Positions 13,906-22,241 of a stretch of 23,057 nt of DNA are shown in pieces. Source of the stretch: JAGXTF01 sp038317095 (GTDB taxonomy: Bacteria > Bacteroidota > Bacteroidia > NS11-12g > UBA955); the NCBI GenBank assembly GCA_038317095.1, contig JBBQBB010000055.1, positions 1-23,057 of the forward strand. The letters run 5' to 3'. The notes beneath the pieces were generated by a model. That model made no database searches. It was given only the letters and a program-made list of their open reading frames with translations, and was not told where the DNA came from. The position numbers and the translations under genes are program-made. The stretch's first letter is position 1. Every line of letters starts with the position of its first letter.

Positions 13906-16900
13906 ATGCGACCCTCTAAAATAGCTTTTTCACTTCTAATGTTTTTTCTTGCTGGCAAACTCTCAGCGCAACTTACTTCTTTTAGCACCGACCCTAAAGT
14001 GTACATTGTGGAGTTTGAAAAATTCGCCAATTCTGCAAACGACAAGCAGTTGGCTGAAGATATGAAAGTGTTTAAACAGAATTGGGTATCAGGTAAATTT
14101 TCTCCCATTCAACAAAAATCAATTATTCAAATTTCAAATGGCATGTTGCTCGAAAAAATGTCCGTCCAACCCTATTTTGGACTCATGCTTAAATCCATTG
14201 CCGCATTCCTAGAAAAAAAATTGCCCGATAAAACATTGCAACAATGGCAAAAGGTAACTGAGACTTTGTTGGGAGCAGGGAACGCCGAATACTTGTCTTT
14301 TTTGAAAATGACCTCAAAGTTGTTTGCGGAAAACATTGTTTTTTCGGATGAAACTAAAAAATGGGTAGCGGACAACAATAATTTTGATATTTTAAATGAA
14401 AAAGGAAAAATAATTGTCAAGTTTCCTGCACTTACACTTACCTGCAAAGGCCCTGTAGATAAAATGGTGATTTACCAAACTGCAGGATTTTTTCTACCTT
14501 CTGAAAATACGTGGACTGGCAGTGCTGGGAAATCCAATTTTGACCGAACTATCAAAGATGGAAAGGTAGAAGTGGAGTTTAAAAAATATAAATTAAACCT
14601 AGAACAGGCGAGCTATTCTATAGACAGCACTCAACTTACTTTTACCAAATATTTTGGCAATAAAATCAAAGGGCGTTTTGAGGAAAGGCTTTCCTTTGCT
14701 ACGGATTCTGCTTCTATATTAAAATCTGATTTTCCCAAATTCAAATCTTTTGAAAATACTTTAGAGATCAAAGGGATTGTGGGTGAAAATGCAACATTTA
14801 AAGGTGGCTTTGCCATTAGTGGAAATGAAATTAATACCCAAACAGCAAATGGACAAGAAACGGAAATAAGTATTTACTATAAAGGCAAGAAAAAAGTTAC
14901 CCTAAAATCGAAAGCATTTAAAATAGCAAATGGCATTGCCTCTAGCCCTGAAGCCTATTTTGTGATGTTTTTAGACAGCACCAGAATTTACCATCCACGT
15001 GTAGCCGTGAATTTTGTTTTTAAAGATAAAAAACTTATTGTAAACCGGGGAGAAAAAGGCTTGATGCGTGTTCCATTCACCGATGAATACCACAAAATCA
15101 ATATTGATGTGCAACAAATTCGTTGGAAAATTGATGAAGCTTTTGCGGATTTTGACAACATAAACAACGACCAAGATGCAAAAATAGCTTCGGAGGATTT
15201 TTTTAGAGAAATTATATACGCCCGCATTCAAGGTCCACTGGCTTACAACCCCCTAGAGGCTGTAATGTCATATTACAGCCGGTTTTTAAGAACTGCAAAA
15301 CAAACCAAGTTTGCGGTGAAAGATTATGCGGCAGTGATGAAAACAGAACCTAAGTATCTTGTTACAACATTTATTGATATGCACGATGGTGGTTTTGTGA
15401 ACTTTTTTCAAGAACAAGATAGTGTGCAAATTTTACCCAAACTATTTAATTATGTAATTTCCCATCAAGGCCACCGCGATTATGATGTCATTCGTTTTTC
15501 ATCCTTAATTAGCAAACGCAGCAATGCAACTTTAAATTTGTTGAGCAATGAGCTTACCATTGAGGGCGTTTTGAAGTTTTTCTTTTCAGATTCCCAAAAT
15601 GTAATTGTACTGCCTACCGACCAAAAAATTGTGGTAAAGAAAAACCGCCGCGTTGCTTTTGGCGGAATGATTAGAGCCGGCCGATTTGATTTTTTTGGCA
15701 AAGCTTTCGAATTTAATTATTCCAATTTTATGATAGATTATTCGAATATCGATTCCATGAGATTGTACTTCCCCGATTCTACAGGAAGATCTATCGTGCC
15801 CATTAAATCTGTACTTCGGAATATTTATGGTACTTTGTATATTGACAAACCCAACAACAAGTCTGGTATAGCCAATCATCCGGAATATCCTATATTCAAA
15901 TCCAGCAAGGGGTCTGAAGTATTGTATGATAAACCGTCCATTCACAATAGCGCCTACAAAGGAGATAAATTTAAATTTATTGTAGATCCATTTACCATTG
16001 ATAGTTTGGATAATTTTAAATTGGATGGTCTGCAGTTTGACGGCACTTTTGTAAGTGACGGTATTTTTCCAGATTTTAAACACCATGTTTCCATTCAAAA
16101 AGATTATTCCTTAGGATTTGTTACACCCACCCCACCCGGTGGATATGCAATGTACAGGGGCAAAGGAAAAGGTGAAATGATTATGTCGCTAAGTGAGCAA
16201 GGGTTTTATGGACTTTCTGGCAAAATAGATTACAACGGAAGTACCTCTAATTTTAAGAAAATATTATTGCTGCCCAACAAGGCTATAGGCACGGCCGAAT
16301 CATATGAAATTCCCCAAGGCGCCATGTATCCAAAAGTATATGCGGCCAATGCTGGCGTAGAATGGAGTCCATATGAAGACAAATTTCAAGTAAGGCAAGG
16401 TGAAAAACCCATGAAAATATTTAAAATGGGATACGATTTTTATGGAAATCTAACACAAACCCCAACCCGGTTGGCGGGTGATGGAACGCTTGCATGGGAA
16501 CAAGCCCGCTTTTCATCTAAGGACATGACCCTTGGCCCTATGAAAGCCAATGCGGACAAAGGCGCATTAAAAATATTTGCCGCTGACAGTACCAAAATTG
16601 CTTTTGAAACTGGAAATATAAAAGGAACTATGGATTTTACTACCCGCTTAGGAACTTTTACCACCAACGAAACAGGTGCACTTACCAAATTTCCATTTAA
16701 CCAATATGTAACCAACTTGAATGATTACAAATGGAATATGGATTTAAAAACCATTGAGGCTAAGCCTGGTCCGGCTATGGCGGGTAAAAGTCCGTTCTTT
16801 TTAAGCACAAACCCAACACAGGACAGCTTAAAGTTTGAAGGCAAATATGGTTTGTACAGTTTGGTGGATTATACCCTCAAAATTGGTCAAATTCCGTTTA

Positions 16901-18279
16901 TCGATATTGCGGATTCTCGTGTTTTTCTTAAAAATGGCAAAGTCACCATTCGCGAAAATGCCAATATGGATGTGGTGGATAGTGCGAAGATATTGGCCAA
17001 TCGGATAGATAAATTCCATGATATTTATGGAACCCAGGCCAAAATTTATGGTAAAAACAAAATCAAAGGGAACGGCAAATACCAGTACGTTTTAAAAGAT
17101 GGCAAACGCCAGGAATTTAAGCTCGATAGCATTGTAGTGAACAAAGAGAAAAAAGTAGAAGGCTGGGGTAGAATTGCAGACGATGCCGGCTTCTTGCTCG
17201 ATACCAAAATTGGGTATAAGGGTTTTGGCCAAGTGTTGAGTAACGAAAAATATATTCAGTTTAAAGGCTATGTGAAACCATTGCACACATTTAAAAACAT
17301 TTTGCCATCAACTTGGATACGTTTTAACGACCGAGTAGACCCTAAAAATGTAGTGATTAATATGATGGATCCGCGAGACAAGGATAACAAAAAACAATTT
17401 GTAGGTTTGTTTATGGCCAACGATTCTAGCCATATTTATCCCTTGTTTTATTCATTGAAACGCAGGTACAGCGACCCTGATGTAACCAACGATACAGGCA
17501 TATTGTATTATGACCAAGCCAAGCAAAGTTTCTTCGCAGGCAACAAGGACTTGTTGTTAAAAGGTGCCCTAAAAGGCAGTTTCATGCAGTTGAACGAGGC
17601 TAAGCATACGGTGCATGCCGAAGGTCCATTAGACTTTGGGTTAGAAACCAACCGTGTGAAATTTAAAAATGCGGGCACAGCCGATTTGTTAGAAAAAGAC
17701 AGTTCGTTTACGTTCAACCTAGCCATGATGTTAGATTTTCCAATACACAAAGATGTGGTTTCCAAAATAAAGGAAAAGTTGGGTCCTGCAGGCATGACTA
17801 CTTTAAACAACGATTTCTTTAAAAAGGCGATAGGAGAAATGGTTGCAGATGATAAAACCGCTAGAACCATTATTAAAGGTATTGAAAAAACAGGTCAGAT
17901 TTCTGGCAAAGACGAAGCTGAATACAAATTTATTTTAAGCGACGCCACTTTTCGTTGGGATAGCAAACTTAAAGGAATGTATTGCAACGACCAGGTTGCA
18001 CTTGCCAGTTTTGCAGGTACACCGGTGAACAAAAATATTTCTGCCACCATGCTAATGGAACACAAACGCAGCGGCGAAAATATGTACATTTATTTGGAGT
18101 TTGCCAACAACGATTGGTTGTACATCAATTTGCAAAAAAATGTGGCTTACATGTTCAGTAGCGATCCCAAATTGAATGAAATTATCATTGCCACTGCAGA
18201 CAAAATTGGTATGGATGATTTCTATGTGCGCATGGCCACGCAACGGCAGGTAGACCGGTTTTTGGGTAAGTTTGAGTAA
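13906..18279 (+). CDS. Very long secreted protein (1457 residues), function unknown
   Basis: A signal peptide (MRPSKIAFSLLMFFLAGKLSA, cut before Q22) is followed by a helical region to about residue 170 and then more than 1200 residues of short alternating strands with many Lys, Asp and Phe, as in beta-rich envelope proteins. No enzyme motif, no lipobox, no clear outer-membrane barrel ending and no T9SS C-terminal signal were seen. The segments GLMRVPFTDEYHKINIDVQQIRW (from 385) and YARIQGPLAYNPLEAV (from 438) resemble my recollection of long hypothetical proteins found across Bacteroidota. Similarity to AsmA/TamB or LptD-like lipid-transport folds is possible but not shown by any motif. Codon use looks like the neighbours and the frame is intact, so it is not recently acquired or decayed. 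It may be read through from tpiA. Confidence 0.85.
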   Translation: MRPSKIAFSLLMFFLAGKLSAQLTSFSTDPKVYIVEFEKFANSANDKQLAEDMKVFKQNWVSGKFSPIQQKSIIQISNGMLLEKMSVQPYFGLMLKSIAAFLEKKLPDKTLQQWQKVTETLLGAGNAEYLSFLKMTSKLFAENIVFSDETKKWVADNNNFDILNEKGKIIVKFPALTLTCKGPVDKMVIYQTAGFFLPSENTWTGSAGKSNFDRTIKDGKVEVEFKKYKLNLEQASYSIDSTQLTFTKYFGNKIKGRFEERLSFATDSASILKSDFPKFKSFENTLEIKGIVGENATFKGGFAISGNEINTQTANGQETEISIYYKGKKKVTLKSKAFKIANGIASSPEAYFVMFLDSTRIYHPRVAVNFVFKDKKLIVNRGEKGLMRVPFTDEYHKINIDVQQIRWKIDEAFADFDNINNDQDAKIASEDFFREIIYARIQGPLAYNPLEAVMSYYSRFLRTAKQTKFAVKDYAAVMKTEPKYLVTTFIDMHDGGFVNFFQEQDSVQILPKLFNYVISHQGHRDYDVIRFSSLISKRSNATLNLLSNELTIEGVLKFFFSDSQNVIVLPTDQKIVVKKNRRVAFGGMIRAGRFDFFGKAFEFNYSNFMIDYSNIDSMRLYFPDSTGRSIVPIKSVLRNIYGTLYIDKPNNKSGIANHPEYPIFKSSKGSEVLYDKPSIHNSAYKGDKFKFIVDPFTIDSLDNFKLDGLQFDGTFVSDGIFPDFKHHVSIQKDYSLGFVTPTPPGGYAMYRGKGKGEMIMSLSEQGFYGLSGKIDYNGSTSNFKKILLLPNKAIGTAESYEIPQGAMYPKVYAANAGVEWSPYEDKFQVRQGEKPMKIFKMGYDFYGNLTQTPTRLAGDGTLAWEQARFSSKDMTLGPMKANADKGALKIFAADSTKIAFETGNIKGTMDFTTRLGTFTTNETGALTKFPFNQYVTNLNDYKWNMDLKTIEAKPGPAMAGKSPFFLSTNPTQDSLKFEGKYGLYSLVDYTLKIGQIPFIDIADSRVFLKNGKVTIRENANMDVVDSAKILANRIDKFHDIYGTQAKIYGKNKIKGNGKYQYVLKDGKRQEFKLDSIVVNKEKKVEGWGRIADDAGFLLDTKIGYKGFGQVLSNEKYIQFKGYVKPLHTFKNILPSTWIRFNDRVDPKNVVINMMDPRDKDNKKQFVGLFMANDSSHIYPLFYSLKRRYSDPDVTNDTGILYYDQAKQSFFAGNKDLLLKGALKGSFMQLNEAKHTVHAEGPLDFGLETNRVKFKNAGTADLLEKDSSFTFNLAMMLDFPIHKDVVSKIKEKLGPAGMTTLNNDFFKKAIGEMVADDKTARTIIKGIEKTGQISGKDEAEYKFILSDATFRWDSKLKGMYCNDQVALASFAGTPVNKNISATMLMEHKRSGENMYIYLEFANNDWLYINLQKNVAYMFSSDPKLNEIIIATADKIGMDDFYVRMATQRQVDRFLGKFE

Positions 18280-18759
18280 GTCCTAGCGCATACTTTTATT
18301 CTTTATGTAAAACCCATCGAGTGTTTGCCGCGCTTTGTGCAATGGCAAGCATACTTTGTGATTTATGGATGCACAGCGGTTGAAAAGCAGCATAACCGGA
18401 ACATTCAAAATCCACATTTTTAATAAGTTGTTTGGTGAAAAAAAATCGAAATCCCGAAATGATTTTAGATTAACAATCAAAGACTTCTCTGCATAGCGGC
18501 TGTTTAGCGCGCCTCCGCATCGGCGGATACAGCGTTGTGGTTCATCGAACATTGTTTCCCCAAATCAAAATTTAGGGTATAAATTGCCAAGCTGCCAAAC
18601 GTAAGACAGTCTAATTTCGGACAATGTTGATTCATTCATTTTCATATTTTGGCAAATCTCATTTAAGCGTATTAAAGAGTGGGGATTTGGTTTTTTGGTC
18701 AATTGGCTATCGAATAAATTAATATGAGACTAGATTCCTGCGCAGGGCTCTTGTGGGTC
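18280..18759. other. Intergenic region between the long secreted protein and the metal regulator
   Basis: The two flanking genes converge across 480 bp. The region contains a GC-rich nested inverted repeat (18499-18533) and a perfect 10-bp palindrome CCTGCGCAGG (18737-18746), 14 bp after the regulator stop. An 89-codon minus-strand frame at 18283-18552 has no recognisable protein character. No tRNA or T-run terminator was seen. Confidence 0.5.
18499..18533. repeat. GC-rich nested inverted repeat
   Basis: GCTGT (18499-18503) pairs with ACAGC (18529-18533). Inside it TCCGC (18514-18518) pairs with GCGGA (18523-18527) around an ATCG loop. The stretch is far richer in GC than the flanking DNA. 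Confidence 0.4.
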
Positions 18760-19476
18760 TTACGAAACGATATCTGCAAAATGTTTGTTTGAACAAGTTT
18801 TGGGTGTTTCGCAATTCAGACACACAACAAAAATGTTTTTTGCAAACCGCTGACTCACATTGGATACGTGACCATCGACTTCAATTTCCACAGTATCATC
18901 AAAACTTTGCTTCGACACTACTTTTATAACATTATTCAAGCCCAAACCAACCTTGACTACATATTGCAAAAAACTGGTAGTGTTGTCATTCACCGAAACC
19001 ATTTTACAACTTTCACCCACCCTAATTTCATTTAATGTTTTCTTAAAATGAATTTTAAACTCGCCATTTTTGTTCGGAATGATTTCACCGTGAGGGTCAA
19101 ATTCAGGGAAATCTAGCATTTCATCTAATTTATCTACCAATTTTACGGATTGAATATGCTCTAATTGCTCTGCAACTTCATGCACCTCATCCCAGGTAAA
19201 TGATAGTTTCTCGTACAAAAAAGTTTCCCAAAGTCGGTGTTTTCTCAAAACCTCTACCGCAATTGTTTTGCCCGCCTTTTTTAAAAATATTTTACCGTAT
19301 TTCTCATAATCAACCCATTTTTTTTCTTTTAGTTTTTTAAGCATGTCGTTGGCAGTTGCAGGTTTAATGCCTAAGTGTTCGGCTAGTTCATTGGTGCCAA
19401 CTCCTTCTTCAATGCCCTTGTTGAGTTGCAATTGTAACAAAGCCTTTAAATAATTTTCCTCAGTAACCGATACCAT
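18760..19476 (-). CDS. DtxR/MntR-family metal-dependent transcriptional regulator with FeoA-like domain
   Basis: The 238-residue protein has a winged helix (residues 1-70; recognition region IKPATANDMLKKLKEKKWV), a metal-binding dimer domain (71-135) and a C-terminal SH3/FeoA-like domain (about 140-215). Metal ligands align with DtxR: H80, E84 and H99 (ancillary site), and E103, E106 and H107 (primary site), in HRLWETFLYE and EVHEVAEQLEHI. The DtxR Met10 position is Asn8, and Cys102 is Glu as in MntR, so iron or manganese cannot be decided. An unusual tail has three cysteines, C219-x2-C222-x5-C228. An exact -7 box TATCTTTG lies four bases before the ATG. The gene is divergent from the TonB receptor, which it probably controls. 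Confidence 0.9.
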   Translation of the reverse strand: MVSVTEENYLKALLQLQLNKGIEEGVGTNELAEHLGIKPATANDMLKKLKEKKWVDYEKYGKIFLKKAGKTIAVEVLRKHRLWETFLYEKLSFTWDEVHEVAEQLEHIQSVKLVDKLDEMLDFPEFDPHGEIIPNKNGEFKIHFKKTLNEIRVGESCKMVSVNDNTTSFLQYVVKVGLGLNNVIKVVSKQSFDDTVEIEVDGHVSNVSQRFAKNIFVVCLNCETPKTCSNKHFADIVS

Positions 19477-19480
19477 ATTG

Positions 19481-19488
19481 CAAAGATA
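19481..19488 (-). promoter_or_regulatory. -7 promoter box for the metal regulator gene
   Basis: TATCTTTG on the minus strand is exact to TAnnTTTG and ends four bases before the ATG, which implies a leaderless or nearly leaderless mRNA. No TTTG at the -33 position. Confidence 0.5.
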
Positions 19489-19508
19489 ATGGAATATTTT
19501 TAACTTTA

Positions 19509-19540
19509 TTTGTTAGGTTAGCAAAACATTGTTAGTTTTG
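19509..19540 (+). promoter_or_regulatory. Promoter of the TonB-dependent receptor gene (-33 TTTG, -7 TAGTTTTG)
   Basis: TTTG (19509-19512), then 20 bases, then TAGTTTTG (19533-19540) is the full Bacteroidota promoter pattern. It ends 23 bases before the ATG at 19564. Confidence 0.7.
19513..19531 (+). promoter_or_regulatory. Possible DtxR-type operator in the receptor promoter spacer
   Basis: TTAGGTTAGC (19513-19522) equals the first ten bases of the DtxR/IdeR consensus (TTAGGTTAGSCTAACCTAA), but the right half (AAAACATTG) matches at only four of nine. The site fills the space between the -33 and -7 boxes, where a bound repressor would block RNA polymerase. Confidence 0.4.
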
Positions 19541-19563
19541 TGCCTTTGTTGATATTTCAAAAT

Positions 19564-21828
19564 ATGAAATTGTATATAATTGGAATCATACTTTTGGTTT
19601 TCACAACCAATCTAAAAAGCCAAAACGCATCCATAAAAGGCGTTGTTAAAACCGAAGTAGAAAAGGGGGCTTATGCTGCGATTTCAATTGTAGGTTCAAC
19701 TATAGTTACAAATGCGGACAGCGTTGGAAATTTTCAATTTACAAATCTTACAATTGGCACCTATAAACTTCTAGTATCCTTGGCTGGTTATTTATCACAA
19801 ACCAAAGAAATTGCCATTGTTGCAGATAACGTTGTTGTGGTTGTTGATTTTGAATTAAAAGAAATGGGCAATCCACTGAATGAAGTGGTGATTACGGGGA
19901 CAATGAAAGAAGTAAGCCGCATCGAAAGCCCGGTTCCAGTGGAAGTTTACAGTCCGGCGTTTTTTAAGAAAAATCCAACTTCCTGCCTATTTGACGCATT
20001 GCAAAATGTAAATGGGGTAAGACCACAATTGAATTGTAATATTTGTAATACTGGAGATATACATATCAATGGCTTGGAAGGTCCTTACACTATGGTGCTC
20101 ATAGACGGAATGCCTATTGTGAGTTCACTATCTACGGTTTACGGTTTATCGGGCATTCCAAATAGTTTGGTAGAACGCATTGAAATAGTGAAGGGTCCAG
20201 CCTCTTCACTCTATGGAAGTGAAGCCGTAGGTGGGTTGATCAATGTGATTACCAAAAACCCTTCAAAAGCACCAAAAATTTCCGTGGATTTAATGAGTAC
20301 AAGTTGGCTAGAAACCAATGCGGATATAAGTTATAAACTAAATGTAGGAAAAAAAGCAAATGTTTTAACAGGGATTAATGGATATAATTATAGCCATATT
20401 ATGGACAACAACCACGATAATTTTACCGATGTAACGCTTCAAAAAAGAGTATCTATTTTCCAAAAATGGAAATTTCAACGAAAAAACAACAGAATATTTA
20501 CACTTGCCGGCAGATTTTATAATGAAAATCGATGGGGCGGAGATATACGTTGGACAAAGGAATTTCGCGGTGGAGATAGTATTTATGGAGAAAGTATTTA
20601 TACCAAACGGTGGGAATTTATGGGAAGTTACCAATTGCCGGTAAAAGAAAAAATATTATTGTCATTCAGCTTTAACAACCACAACCAGGATAGTAGGTAT
20701 GGGAAAACAATTTATGATGCAAAACAACGCATAGCTTTTTCCCAACTCACCTGGGACAAAAAAATGCACAAACACGACTTGCTTTTGGGGACAGCTATGC
20801 GATACACTTTTTATGATGACAACACAACGGCTACTGAGGCACCAGACAAAATATTTCTGCCAGGGATTTTTTTACAAGATGAAATTTCGGTTCGCCAAAA
20901 GCATAAAATATTACTGGGTTTTAGATACGATTATAATTCAGTTCACAAAAGTATTTATACACCCCGGTTGGCTTACAAATGGACACTGAATTCGCAAAAT
21001 GTTTTGCGCTTCAATGGCGGGACAGGATATAGGGTAGTCAATTTGTTTACGGAGGACCATGCTGCATTAACTGGGGCACGAGAAGTGGTAATAAAAAGGG
21101 CGCTTAAACCCGAAAAAACCTACAATGCAAATTTGAATTATCTAAAAAAAATTCACTTAAAATGGGGTTCTTTTTTTGAATTGGATTTTAGCGGGTGGTA
21201 CACCTATTTTAACAACCGTATTATTGCCAATTACGATGCAGATCCTAACAAAATAGTTTATGATAACTTAAATGGATTTGCCGAAAGCAAGGGGCTAACT
21301 GCAAATATAGATTATACATTTGCGAATGACTTAAAAATACGCATGGGTGCAACCTATATGGATGTAACTACTACAAACAATGGCATAAAAGCACAACAAA
21401 TATTAACAGAACATTTCTCAGCTACTTGGGCGGTATCCTACAAATTGGAAAAGATACATTTGGCCTTTGATTACACTGGAAATGTTTATAGCCCTATGCG
21501 ATTGCCTCTCTTGGGAGCCCTAGACCCAAGACATAGCAAATCGCCTTGGTGGAGTATTCAAAACATTCAGTTGCTATTTACTGGATTTAAAAACTTTGAA
21601 ATTTATGGTGGTGTTAAAAATATTTTAAACTTTTTACCTACCAAAGGGAATCCATTTATTATTGCAAGAACCAATGATCCATTTGACAAAAAGGTAGAAA
21701 ATGGAAGCGACGGAAAGGTGTTGGCAACGCCTACCAATCCGTATGCTTTGACGTTTGACCCTAGCTACGTGTATGCACCAAACCAAGGTGTAAGGGGATT
21801 TGTAGGACTGAGGTGTAGTTTTAATTAA
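19564..21828 (+). CDS. TonB-dependent outer-membrane receptor with carboxypeptidase-like N-terminal domain, probable metal or metal-complex importer
   Basis: The 754-residue protein has a signal peptide (KLYIIGIILLVFTTNLKSQ), a carboxypeptidase-like regulatory domain (about 20-105), a plug domain (about 115-235) and a 22-strand type barrel ending in GFVGLRCSFN. The plug has the standard INGLEGPYTMVLIDGMPIV and VERIEIVKGPASSLYGSEAVGGLINVITK. A CNICNT motif (C158, C161) lies just before it, a candidate metal site at the periplasm/outer face of the plug. It is not a SusC-type protein: no SusD partner and a shorter barrel. The GTG at 19540 is inside the promoter box, so the ATG at 19564 is the start. 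Divergence from a DtxR-family gene with a DtxR-like box in its promoter suggests metal-repressed uptake. A hairpin terminator follows. Confidence 0.95.
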   Translation: MKLYIIGIILLVFTTNLKSQNASIKGVVKTEVEKGAYAAISIVGSTIVTNADSVGNFQFTNLTIGTYKLLVSLAGYLSQTKEIAIVADNVVVVVDFELKEMGNPLNEVVITGTMKEVSRIESPVPVEVYSPAFFKKNPTSCLFDALQNVNGVRPQLNCNICNTGDIHINGLEGPYTMVLIDGMPIVSSLSTVYGLSGIPNSLVERIEIVKGPASSLYGSEAVGGLINVITKNPSKAPKISVDLMSTSWLETNADISYKLNVGKKANVLTGINGYNYSHIMDNNHDNFTDVTLQKRVSIFQKWKFQRKNNRIFTLAGRFYNENRWGGDIRWTKEFRGGDSIYGESIYTKRWEFMGSYQLPVKEKILLSFSFNNHNQDSRYGKTIYDAKQRIAFSQLTWDKKMHKHDLLLGTAMRYTFYDDNTTATEAPDKIFLPGIFLQDEISVRQKHKILLGFRYDYNSVHKSIYTPRLAYKWTLNSQNVLRFNGGTGYRVVNLFTEDHAALTGAREVVIKRALKPEKTYNANLNYLKKIHLKWGSFFELDFSGWYTYFNNRIIANYDADPNKIVYDNLNGFAESKGLTANIDYTFANDLKIRMGATYMDVTTTNNGIKAQQILTEHFSATWAVSYKLEKIHLAFDYTGNVYSPMRLPLLGALDPRHSKSPWWSIQNIQLLFTGFKNFEIYGGVKNILNFLPTKGNPFIIARTNDPFDKKVENGSDGKVLATPTNPYALTFDPSYVYAPNQGVRGFVGLRCSFN

Positions 21829-21835
21829 TTGTTGC

Positions 21836-21865
21836 GCAGCCAACGGGCCGATGTTGCTGCTTTTG
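21836..21865 (+). terminator. Rho-independent terminator of the TonB receptor gene
   Basis: GCAG-C-CAAC (21836-21844) pairs with GTTG-CTGC (21853-21860), eight pairs with one bulged C and an eight-base loop, followed by TTTTGTATTTG. It begins eight bases after the receptor stop. Confidence 0.6.
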
Positions 21866-21917
21866 TATTTGTAATGGGCAATTGAAATTCCATTGAACCA
21901 ACACCGTAAAAATAGAA

Positions 21918-21946
21918 TTTGCAAACGTATTTTTTTTTTAATTTTG
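21918..21946 (+). promoter_or_regulatory. Promoter with no close coding start
   Basis: TTTG (21918-21921), 17 bases, then TAATTTTG (21939-21946), both exact. The next plausible protein start on this strand is a short frame at 22085 or the kinase at 22242, so the transcript has a long leader or is an RNA gene. Confidence 0.45.
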
Positions 21947-22241
21947 CAATACAGAAACTTTAGCCTTTTCAAAGGCCAGTGTCTATCAACTTCGAATTCC
22001 TATCTTTTCAAAATTTAGAATAGGTAATATTCTTGCGACGAAATTTGGTTTTTGATTTAACAGTTGTTGTACAAAATAACTTTAATGCCAAATGAAAATG
22101 CGATTTTTACCGATAGAAATCCTTATTGGCTTGCGGACTTTCGCGCAACTGGCTTTCTTGTCTATAAAAAGACTACCTTTGAGGTAAATTGGAGAATATA
22201 AAAGATTAAAACTTAAAGGTTTTCATGAATTTAACAATAAA

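Larger units (their letters stand above)
21829..22241. other. Region between the receptor terminator and the histidine kinase
   Basis: These 413 bp contain the receptor terminator (21836-21865), a complete promoter pattern (21918-21946), a small dyad GCCTT-TTCA-AAGGC (21963-21976), a 38-codon frame (22085-22201) and a second exact -7 box TACCTTTG (22174-22181), 60 bases before the kinase ATG. The kinase mRNA may therefore have a leader of about 290 or about 55 nt, or a small RNA may be made here. Confidence 0.45.

Noticed and set aside
13906..18279. The long secreted protein as a type IX secretion cargo.
   Set aside because: The C terminus (ending VDRFLGKFE) lacks the T9SS sorting-domain pattern, although porQ is nearby.
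18283..18552. 89-codon minus-strand frame after the long secreted protein gene.
   Set aside because: Composition is unlike protein, no promoter, and it crosses the GC-rich hairpin.
22085..22201. 38-codon plus-strand frame before the kinase.
   Set aside because: Looks somewhat protein-like but is short, has no near promoter and matches nothing I know; mentioned only as a possible leader peptide.
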